This document shows, piece by piece, positions 1 to 6,323 of a DNA stretch of 6,323 bases. A model generated the notes under the pieces. It ran no database searches and was not told where the DNA came from. It worked only from the letters and a program-made list of their open reading frames with translations. Where the stretch lies: NCBI GenBank assembly GCA_910577835.1, contig CAJTOU010000066.1:9491-15813 (forward strand), given 5' to 3'. Position numbers and translations under genes: made by a program. Source of the stretch: an uncultured Lachnospiraceae bacterium. GTDB taxonomy: Bacteria > Bacillota_A > Clostridia > Lachnospirales > Lachnospiraceae. Positions within the stretch are counted from its first letter, which is position 1, and every line of letters begins with the position of its first letter.

Positions 1-77
1 CAAAAAAATGCCGTATTTATGCGGCTTGTGGCGTTTCACAAACGCCTACTATCAACTAAATAAAAAGGAGGAATTCA
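1..77 (+). promoter_or_regulatory. Leader of tape-measure gene: two hairpins and RBS
   Basis: This stretch holds a run of seven A (2-8), a GCCGUA/UGCGGC hairpin (10-15 with 20-25, loop UUUA) and a perfect 7-bp hairpin GGCGUUU/AAACGCC (30-36 with 40-46, loop CAC). A strong Shine-Dalgarno AGGAGG follows at 66-71, six bases before the ATG at 78. All three forward frames are open at the left edge: one closes at TAA 61-63, another at TAA 57-59, and the third runs into the TMP start. An upstream gene may therefore end here, but which frame it uses cannot be decided. No U-tract follows either hairpin, so neither is a standard terminator. I see no clear promoter. Confidence 0.5.
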
Positions 78-3000
78 ATGCCAAATAATGATTTTCAGAT
101 AATATTACAAGCATTATTAGATACGGCTACTAGTGAATCCAATATCAATACAGATATAGATACTTTACAAAAGAAAATTAAAAATATTCAAATCAAAGCA
201 CAGCTTGGTAGCATGGACAGCATTACAGAGCAGATAGCTAAAATCGTAAACCAGAAAATTTCTATCAGCAATATAGACATTAATCAGGGACAGATAAATA
301 AGTCTATGCAGCAGGCAGTAAACGAGATTCACAGTTCTTGGTCAAAAACTCTCAGCGGCATGAAACATGATATCAACAGCATTGTAAAAAGCCTTGATAA
401 TGAGAAGAACAAGCTCAGCAGCTACAATTTAACAAAACTTTTCAACCTTGACCGGGGAAAAATTGACGGTTCTGTAATACAGCAGGTCCGCAGCCTGACA
501 AAAGAGTTAAATTCGCTTGCTAAAGAAGCTGTAAAGACAAGCTCTGACAGCGCATGGGAAGGAATCACCACAAAAATCAATTCCTTGTCACAGGTTTTAA
601 CAAGGTTTGGTTCTTCCAGAGATTTAGCCCCATTTAAAGAATCTTTGGATATATTGAATTATTTTCAAAACAAAAAAATCTTCGCAGGGAATAAAGCCGA
701 AGTATTATCTAACACTGGTATGAATGTAAAAGAACTGAATAACCAGTTCAGAAATCTTGGTATTACATTTACAACCGTTTCAGGAAATGCCACAAAATTA
801 GATACTGTTTGGTCTGAATTATGTAATATTTCCCCAAATTTACAGCAGTTTTCTTCTTTTGGCGACCAGATAAACGCTGTTGTGGAACATTTAAAAACTG
901 CAAAAGAGGTTTTGCAGAGTGACCGTTATTTACAACCTTTGAATGGGAATGAAGTTTCTTCCGAATTAGTAAGATGGATGACGAACATTGAAGGACTGGC
1001 AAAAAGAGCTTCTATATTAAAGGAAGAATATTCAGAGCTTGAAAAAACTGCTAAAACATCTTCCGCTTCTTCTGCGGATACTGTTGTCCAAAATGAGGAA
1101 AAGAAACAGCAGGCATATAGGGAAACAACCCAAATACAAAAACAGATTGCAGAAGGCGAATCACTGATTAAATCTGGTGCAAACGTAGTTACATTTGAAC
1201 ATACAAACAACGCTGCAAGAGAAGCCGCTACTGTTTTCAAGGAGTTATTAAAGGATGAAAACGCTGTAATCTCCGTATCAGAAAGGTTTGGCAAATCAAA
1301 CGGGCTTACCTCTTTCACCGTAAATGTAAAGCGTGCTGCTGGCGAAGTGGAATCACTCCGGTATGCGCTGGAACCACTGAAAGATATGAATGGCAACCTT
1401 ACTGGAGAGTTTAAATTTATAAATAAAGGCGCAGCACTGAATAATGCCAGCGCTATCCGGCAGACACAGGCTGTTGAGAACGCTTTTTCCCAGTATACAG
1501 CAAAATTAGAACAGTTTAAGTCTACAAACAATAACATTCTTTCTGGGCTTTCTGCTCCGCTTGATGATTTTGAAAACAAATTAAGTAGCCTCCGAAACGG
1601 TACAGTAACAATTAATGAGTTAAAAAATTCTTTCCGCATGTTAAAAGCGGAGTCATCAAAAATTACCTCAAACCTGTCCGGGGACTTAAACAAGATAGAT
1701 AAGGCTGTCCGTAACATTGCCAACGGGAAAGAAACGATATCTGGTTTAAGAGCTGAATTTAAAGGGTTAAGCAATACACCAAAAGAAATAAACTCAGAGC
1801 TTAACAGCCTTGCCACTGGCCTACAAAATATTAAAAAGATAGAAAACCAAGAAGGACGCACAGCCAATTGGTCAAAGGCTTATCATGAATGGGATCAGGT
1901 TGTAGACAGTTTACGCGCAAAATTACGCGTTTTAATAAAAGAACAGGCAAACGCCGCCTCTACGCAGATTTTTAAAACATCAGACCTGAGAAAAGCAAAC
2001 ATCCCTTATATGACAAAGGTATCAAATACCACTGAAAAACAGATGGCAGAGATACAAAAAATGGCTCATGCGCATGGATGGCAGAGTTTTGATGTGAAAG
2101 GTGTAGAACAGGCAGACGGGTTAATCAAAAAGCTTACATTGACTGTAACTGATGCAGAAGGTGCATTGAAAAAACTTAATTTCCAAAGAGAAAAATTACA
2201 GGGAAATGGCAAAGCACAGTTTGGGCTTATGCAGACTGGTGATATTCAAGTCCTTAAAACCGCCAGCCAAGCCCAAGAAGAATTAGCGCAAAAAGCTGCC
2301 CACGCCAATGAAAAACTTGATGAGCAGAGGACAAAACTTGCCAATAAAATTCAGCTTTCATTGGATACCAGCGGGTATGAATCAAAGGTAGAAACCCTGA
2401 TTTCACGCACAAGACAGTGGACAGATGAGCAGGGCAATGCGAGAATCAGCACAGAAGCATTATCTAAGGCATTTCAGGATTTAAACGCTGCCCATGACGC
2501 CCTTGCAAAAAATAATACAGCGGCTAACCAGCAGGCTTTGATTAATGCAGAGAAAGAGCTGGATATACAGATTAAGAAGGTAACGAATTCTGCGCGTACT
2601 ATGAACGCACAGCTTGCGAAGGATTCCACGATTTCTTCCTTACATAACCAGATTCAGGAATTTTATGATAAGAACAGCGCTGCCCACAGTAAATGGGGAA
2701 CAAGGTTAAAACAAATGCTGGCTGAAACTGCGTCTGGGGCAAAACTTACCCATGAGCGAGTACAGCAAATCAGCACTGATTTCACGAATGTTGGTATCGC
2801 TGCAAGGCAGGCGGGAAGGCTGGGGAAATCATTTACTCAGACATTAAAGGAAGGCATGAGGTCTTTTAGTTATTGGACTTCTTCTACCTTCCTAGTGATG
2901 AAGATGATACAGAGCATAAAGAAAGCTGTCAGTACTGTAAAAGAACTTGATACTGCTCTGGTAGATTTGAAAAAGACTACTACTATGACCGCTTCACAGT

Positions 3001-3099
3001 TAGAGGAATTTTATTATAATGCGAATGATGTCGCAAAGCAGATGGGCGTTACGACAAATAAGATTATAACGCAGGCTGCCGCGTGGTCAAGGCTTGGTT
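78..3099 (+). CDS. Phage tail tape-measure protein, exon 1 (N-terminal ~1007 codons)
   Basis: This is the N-terminal part of a TP901-type tail tape-measure protein, the elongated protein that sets tail length in siphophages and leaves the tail during DNA ejection. The first ~925 residues are low-complexity, Lys/Asn/Gln/Ser-rich and predicted largely helical or coiled. A related segment appears twice (about residues 409-434 and 681-707). From about residue 925 (FSYWTSSTFLVMKMI, then KELDTALVDLKKTT and QAAAWSRLG) it resembles the conserved TMP core. The start is supported by AGGAGG six bases upstream of ATG. The open frame continues to TAA 3135-3137, but the last 12 codons (WGKSQDLLYGNI) do not fit the family. 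They are intron sequence, so the exon is ended after U3099. The product joins exon 2 at 4583. Family assignment is from recognition, not a database search. The exact splice site is inferred. Confidence 0.85.
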
Positions 3100-3223
3100 G
3101 GGGAAAATCCCAAGACCTTTTATATGGAAACATATAAAATAACAGATAGCTTTTATCGGGAAAAGCCCTGTGAAGGGTGATTCCGAGGGCAAGACAAAGT
3201 ATTAAATATTTATATGGCAAATG

Positions 3224-3251
3224 AAAGGACATACTTTTTATGTCCTTTTTT
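3224..3251 (+). terminator. Terminator-like hairpin inside the intron, upstream of the endonuclease gene
   Basis: A perfect 10-bp stem AAAGGACAUA/UAUGUCCUUU (3224-3233 with 3239-3248, loop CUUUU) is followed by a U-run through 3251. The form is that of a Rho-independent terminator, although the stem is only moderately GC-rich. It lies in the P6 loop, between the intron's 5' core and the endonuclease ribosome binding site. It could limit read-through or instead shape endonuclease translation. Its 3' arm overlaps a second possible stem that reaches into the Shine-Dalgarno sequence. Confidence 0.45.
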
Positions 3252-3264
3252 ATTAAGAAAAAAC

Positions 3265-3276
3265 AGGAGGATGTAA
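3265..3276 (+). promoter_or_regulatory. Ribosome binding site for the TTG-started endonuclease
   Basis: AGGAGG (3265-3270) lies six bases before TTG 3277, the best-spaced start. The spacer is itself ATGTAA, an ATG followed at once by a stop and too close to the Shine-Dalgarno to be used. U3246-U3251 can pair with A3258-A3263, and CC (3244-3245) with the GG of the Shine-Dalgarno (3266-3267), so the site may be partly masked. Confidence 0.6.
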
Positions 3277-4356
3277 TTGAGAAAAGCACATAATGCAATA
3301 GATAAAACTGGACAAAAATTCAACATGCTTACTGTTATTGAAAGATTGGCAAATTATAAAGGCACTGGTAAAACATATTACAAATGTTTATGTGAATGTG
3401 GAAATACAAAAATACTGCCAAATGATTCTGTTGGTAAAACTTATTCATGTGGGTGTATAAATAAATCGGCTTTATCTCAGAGAATTGATTATACAGGACA
3501 AAAATTTAATCATTTAACAGTAAGAAAAATGTTATATAATTATAAAAATAATCAAACATATTGTGACTGTGATTGCGATTGCGGAAACAACACTATTGTA
3601 TATATGGGAAGTGTTAAAGCTGGAAAAACAAAATCAAGATACAACAGAAAACATTCAGATGATAGCATAATAGGTAAAAAATTTGGAAGATTAACTGTTA
3701 TAAAAGATTCTGGAAAGCGATATTCTAACGGCAGTGTCATGTGGTTGTGCAAATGTGATTGTGGAGCATATACCTATGCAAGCAGCTCTAAATTAAAACG
3801 AGGAAGGGTTACTTCCTGCGGATGTGCAAAAAAAGAGTTTATTGAGTCCACAAAATCTGACGTAATTGGAAAAAAATTTGGATACCTTACTGTAATCAGA
3901 GAAGTATATGATAAGTTATATAAAAGACGTATGGTACTTTGCCTGTGTGACTGCGGAAATGAAATCATTTGTGCTGTATCAGATCTTACCACAGGTCATA
4001 CAATGTCATGTAGCTGTATGTGTAAAAGCAAAGGTGAAAAATATGTTGAATCTCTTTTAAAAGAATTTAATATCCTATACGAAACACAGAAACGATTTGA
4101 AGATTGTAAAAATAAAAGAAAGCTACCTTTTGACTTTTATCTGCCACAATATAATACCTGTATAGAATACCAAGGTTCACAGCATTATCGTCCTGTTGAA
4201 TATTGGGGTGGACAGGAAAAATTTATTGTATACCAGAAAAATGATTCAATCAAAAGGCAATACTGCAAAGACAATAACATAAATTTGATATGCTTGCCAT
4301 ATACATTATCAAATAAAGAAATAAAATCAAAAATATTTAATATTTTGAACCCGTAA
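3277..4356 (+). CDS. Intron-encoded homing endonuclease: Cys-rich repeats plus Vsr/EDxHD-like nuclease
   Basis: This 359-residue protein starts at TTG behind AGGAGG. Its N-terminal two-thirds is four repeats of about 60 residues, each opening G-(Q/K)-K-F-x-x-L-T-V (residues 74, 133 and 198; the first at 12) and carrying a C-x-C-x-C-G cluster (37-42, 98-103, 158-163, 222-227). Repeats 1, 3 and 4 end in a second C-x-C pair (58/60, 181/183, 245/247); repeat 2 lacks it. Such modules accompany phage homing nucleases and probably bind zinc and DNA. Residues 251-359 resemble the Vsr/PD-(D/E)XK superfamily, close in style to EDxHD enzymes such as I-Bth0305I: candidate catalytic residues are E254 or E258, D286 (PFDFYLP), H303 (GSQHY) and D323 (KNDSIKR). 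I see no HNH, LAGLIDADG or GIY-YIG motif. It should cut intronless TMP alleles and promote homing. The gene looks more AT-rich than the exons, as expected for an invader. Its final codons form intron helices P6a and P6. Function is inferred from family features. Confidence 0.75.
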   Translation: MRKAHNAIDKTGQKFNMLTVIERLANYKGTGKTYYKCLCECGNTKILPNDSVGKTYSCGCINKSALSQRIDYTGQKFNHLTVRKMLYNYKNNQTYCDCDCDCGNNTIVYMGSVKAGKTKSRYNRKHSDDSIIGKKFGRLTVIKDSGKRYSNGSVMWLCKCDCGAYTYASSSKLKRGRVTSCGCAKKEFIESTKSDVIGKKFGYLTVIREVYDKLYKRRMVLCLCDCGNEIICAVSDLTTGHTMSCSCMCKSKGEKYVESLLKEFNILYETQKRFEDCKNKRKLPFDFYLPQYNTCIEYQGSQHYRPVEYWGGQEKFIVYQKNDSIKRQYCKDNNINLICLPYTLSNKEIKSKIFNILNP

Positions 4357-4582
4357 CGAGTAAGTTTTACATACAGTAATGTATGTTTGCACGCTATCCA
4401 CAAGAAGATACAGGCTTCTTGATTCTATTTAGCCAATAGATGACCTAACGTAAAACGAGGGTGATGATATACTCTGCTCTGCAAATATAATCAAATAATT
4501 TAATATTATAAGAAATTGCAGAGGCAGGCAGAAATGACCTGCCCCTTTCTATTTTATTAAAAATAGATTGAGTAACAAAAGG

Positions 4583-5509
4583 ACAGTACAAATGAGGCAG
4601 CTACGAAAATGGCAAAACTCAGCTCACAGTTTGCCAGTATTTCCCCTGGAATGACAGTAAATGAAGCACAGGAAGGATTAGTCAGTATTATTAAGGCTTG
4701 GGGAATTAATGTTGATGATGTTGAACGTGAAGTAATGGATAATATTAACCAGCTAGGCAACCGTTTCGCTGAATCAAACATTGATTTAGTCAATGGTATG
4801 AAAAGAGCCGCTGCTGCTCTTGCTGCTACGGGGACTACATACCAAGAGGCATTCGCACTTTTTACAGGTGCGCAGGAAGTTTTGCAAAATGCTGAGGTTG
4901 GAGGACGGGCACTACGCAGTGTTTCCATGCGTATAAGAGGCTATTCCGAAAGTTCAGAAGATGGATTAGAGGAGGCAGACGAAGAATTAAAAAATATAAC
5001 TGGTGACTTAATTGACCTTACTAAGACAGCGGAACATTCACAAGGGGTTTCTATTTTTAAAGAAGGGTCTTCTACGGAGTTTAAGTCATTAGTAGATTAT
5101 TTTGGTGAGATAAAATCTATATGGTCTGAAATGTCCCAGAAACAGCAGAATGATTTTCTTAACAAAGCATTCGGAAAAAATCAGGCACAAGCAGGCGCGG
5201 CCTTGATCCAGAACTATGAAGCTATTGCCAATGCAATGAAAGCTATGGAAAATGCTGCTGGCAGTAGTGATAGGGAAATGGGCATTATTACAGAAAGCCT
5301 TGATTATAAGCTGAACCGCCTCAAGGAAACATGGGGAACTGGAATCGCACAGAACCTCTTTGAAAGAGAAGACATGAAGTCGCTCCTTGACTTCCTGACA
5401 AAGTTAGGGGAAGGATTTGATTCTCTGACTTCAAAACTTGGATTATTTGGTACTATTGGCGTCGGAGCTGGAGTTTTCAGCATAAGACAAATCGTTAAAA
5501 ACTTTGCTT
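4583..5509 (+). CDS. Phage tail tape-measure protein, exon 2 (conserved core, ~309 codons)
   Basis: This continues the tape-measure protein in frame once the intron is removed: T3099 plus AC (4583-4584) makes Tyr, then STNEAATKMAKLSSQF. The content is the conserved TMP core: SISPGMTVNEAQEGLVSI, a segment with AAAALAATGTTYQEA, then SMRIRGYSE, LVDYFGEIKSIW and a closing LGLFGTIGVGAGVF. An ATG at 4609 could be mistaken for a gene start, but it has no Shine-Dalgarno and family-like sequence begins upstream of it. The frame meets TAA at 5509-5511, straight after IVKNFA. TMPs of this family normally continue past this core, and structured non-coding RNA follows, so the gene is probably interrupted again rather than finished. 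The 5' splice site of the second interruption is placed after U5509 on a proposed P1; U5508 is the alternative. With exon 1, about 1316 residues of TMP are encoded here. Confidence 0.82.
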
Positions 5510-6021
5510 AACCCTGAGAAAAGGGTAAAATTAAACTCTCCTACAGTTTTTAATTGGGCAATCATAGTTAAGAAAATAACATAGTGGCGTTATGGACAAG
5601 GCTATGGATACATGGAGTTTTTAGCAGGACTCTGCAAACGCTTCGGCGGAGTATAAACTATACATGGAGGAGTAAATTCGCTTGAAACCCGACTGGATTC
5701 AATCAGTCTTTGGAACGCATGTCAAGCCGTAATCCCTAACTGTGGATGAGGCTGCGAAAGCAGAAAAAATTGATTATGCTGGTATATGCTAATGTTAGTG
5801 AGAACTATCAAGTGGCTAAGTACTGTTAACAACGGTCAACGAGCAGGACGGCACTCCACTCTTTTTTGAGTGTAATCGTATATAGAAATGAAGGATTTTA
5901 TGCAAAACATAGAGAGCAATCCCCACAGACTACCCATCCTCTGAGCAGGCTACTGCCATAAATGTAGCAACTGCTTATAAAGCATAGTGCGTATTGAGGC
6001 TTTAATAGATTCACCTTAATG

Positions 6022-6047
6022 CGTTTAGGTGTGCGTTTCACCTAACG
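6022..6047 (+). other. Strong hairpin, possible P6 of the second element
   Basis: CGUU-(U)-AGGUG at 6022-6031 pairs with CACCUAACG at 6039-6047, giving nine base pairs with one bulged U and a 7-nt loop. It is followed directly by AGUUUG, so the string CUAACGAGUU parallels GUAACGAGUA next to P6 of the first intron. It shares bases 6022-6023 with an upstream 10-bp stem (5990-5999 with 6014-6023), so the two may be alternative or coaxial. Confidence 0.45.
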
Positions 6048-6059
6048 AGTTTGAATTTT

Positions 6060-6323
6060 TATGGATATTTACTAATGATTTTCAAAAAAGATAGCGAAGA
6101 AAAACAGTTTTAATTAATAAATAAAAAATAAGAATAGTTTAAATAATTTAAACATTTTGTTACTCTATGATAAATTACAAAACTTTCTACAACTCGACAA
6201 AGTATGGTGTCGCCATATTGAACTATTAATTCAAAAAGATTAAAATATACATTAAAGTATAATTGTAAAAATTAAGCATTATACAATTTATTTATTTGTT
6301 TTTATATAATTATACCACTTTAT
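6060..6323. other. Very AT-rich non-coding tail with palindromes
   Basis: I find no gene here in either strand. The visible items are a perfect palindrome GTTTAAAT-A-ATTTAAAC (6137-6153), a hairpin CGACA/TGTCG (6195-6199 with 6208-6212) that competes with TATGG/CCATA (6203-6207 with 6213-6217), and an inverted repeat GTATAAT/ATTATAC (6257-6263 with 6278-6284) whose right arm recurs at 6309-6315. On the minus strand an extended -10-like TGGTATAAT lies at the right edge. These could be peripheral helices of the second element or the upstream region of its ORF. Composition alone makes chance matches common here. Confidence 0.35.

Larger units (their letters stand above)
3100..4582 (+). ncRNA. 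Group I self-splicing intron in the tape-measure gene
   Basis: Helices visible: P1, exon GGUU (3096-3099) with GACC (3113-3116), giving the expected U.G at the splice site and extended by GGGG/UCCC; P3, GAUAGC (3145-3150) with GCUAUC (4393-4398); P4, UCGGGA (3156-3161) with UUCCGA (3181-3186); P5, CCCU-GUGA-AGGG (3166-3177, GNRA loop); P6, GGG (3187-3189) with CCC (4350-4352); P6a, 17 bp (3195-3211 with 4331-4347). P7 is GAGUA (4358-4362) with UACUC (4470-4474), preceded by AUGAUA as in the usual S element. Other hairpins are a P7.1-like one (4369-4386), a candidate P8 (4401-4421), P9 (4477-4484 with 4516-4523), 4524-4542 and 4549-4566. It ends in G4582. Removal joins GGT T to AC AGT, restoring SRLGYSTNEAATKM. 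An IA-type subgroup is suggested by the P7.1-like hairpin. The layout between 4422 and 4469 is unresolved; GUUUUAC (4364-4370) can also pair with GUAAAAC (4450-4456). Confidence 0.85.
5510..6323 (+). ncRNA. Second intervening RNA element in the tape-measure gene, 5' part only (probable group I intron or IStron-like)
   Basis: No credible coding sequence occurs in these 814 nt. A group I P1 can be drawn: exon UUUGCUU (5503-5509) with GGGUAAA (5523-5529), U.G at the splice site; a competing stem ACCCU/AGGGU (5511-5515 with 5522-5526) also exists. A P2-like pairing AAACUC/GAGUUU (5533-5538 with 5615-5620) follows. Hairpins: 5629-5652 (7 bp), 5680-5727 (GCUUGA/UCAAGC enclosing GACUG/CAGUC), 5725-5753 (AGCC/GGCU around AUCC/GGAU), 5752-5763 (CUGC-GAAA-GCAG), 5857-5872, 5972-5984, 5990-6023 and 6022-6047. 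An R/P7-like string CUAACGAGUU occurs at 6042-6050, with a possible partner AACUC at 6191-6195. A full core is not resolved and the 3' splice site is not in the window. That an RNA element interrupts the gene is likelier than its exact class. An IS605-type ORF or endonuclease could follow downstream. Confidence 0.5.

Noticed and set aside
926..1867. Long minus-strand open frame (313 codons) opposite the tape-measure gene
   Set aside because: It lies antisense to a well-supported coding exon and its product has no recognisable family. It is explained by codon bias of the + strand gene.
3490..3900. CRISPR or DNA-level tandem repeat suggested by recurring GGAAAAAAATTTGGA-like strings
   Set aside because: These are codons of the repeated G-K-K-F-G protein motif, spaced about 190 nt apart with diverged sequence between them.
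3277..4356. HNH endonuclease assignment, suggested by the CxCDCG repeats that often accompany HNH domains
   Set aside because: The C-terminal domain lacks an HNH motif. The D286/H303/D323 pattern fits Vsr/EDxHD-like nucleases better.
4581..4585. Alternative 3' splice site after G4581, joining GGT directly to GAC (LG-DSTNE)
   Set aside because: It would need the 5' splice site after U3098, whose P1 partner would be C rather than the required G. The U3099/G4582 pair gives a proper U.G and a more family-like Tyr-Ser-Thr junction.
4557..4928. Minus-strand open frame of 123 codons opposite exon 2
   Set aside because: It is antisense to conserved TMP core sequence and spans the splice junction, with no plausible product.
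4609..5511. Exon 2 as an independent gene starting at ATG 4609
   Set aside because: No Shine-Dalgarno precedes this ATG, TMP-like residues begin upstream of it (STNEAATK), and the sequence starts in mid-domain.
5620..5880. tmRNA, RNase P RNA or riboswitch
   Set aside because: The region is structured, but I could not find the conserved core strings of any of these, and it interrupts a phage structural gene.
5510..6060. Group II intron
   Set aside because: No GUGYG at a plausible 5' boundary, no domain V (AGC...GUUC 34-mer) and no reverse transcriptase. The P1-like pairing favours group I, though weakly.

Overview
The window looks like part of the tail module of a siphophage or prophage of a low-GC Firmicute, probably a Clostridia/Lachnospiraceae host. 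Evidence for this is the moderate AT-richness, strong AGGAGG ribosome binding sites, a TTG start, and a very long, lysine/asparagine/glutamine-rich tail tape-measure protein (TMP) of the TP901 type. Host assignment is inference from composition and protein style only.

Layout, all on the + strand: (1) 1-77, a short leader with two hairpins and the TMP ribosome binding site. (2) 78-3099, TMP exon 1, about 1007 codons. (3) 3100-4582, a group I intron of 1483 nt with recognisable P1, P3, P4, P5 (GNRA loop), P6/P6a, P7, a candidate P8 and P9 helices. A 359-codon homing endonuclease gene (3277-4356) sits in the P6 loop. (4) 4583-5509, TMP exon 2, which restores the reading frame by creating a TAC (Tyr) codon at the junction (SRLG-Y-STNEAATKMAKL). 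(5) 5510-6323, about 800 nt with no credible coding sequence. The TMP frame stops abruptly again here and is followed by a dense run of RNA hairpins and then a very AT-rich tail. I read it as the 5' part of a second intervening RNA element, most likely a second group I intron or an IStron-like element, whose 3' end and downstream TMP exon lie outside the window.

How the parts work together: the TMP sets tail length and chaperones DNA passage, so it is essential to the phage and conserved around the insertion points. A self-splicing intron can therefore persist there without harming the host gene. The endonuclease (four Cys-rich DNA-binding-like repeats plus a Vsr/EDxHD-like nuclease domain) would cut intronless TMP alleles and drive intron homing. 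The last codons of the endonuclease gene form one strand of intron helices P6a and P6, so the two are physically interlocked. Automated annotation would probably list three separate genes (truncated TMP, endonuclease, second TMP). The sequence supports one split TMP gene carrying a mobile intron, plus a second interruption.
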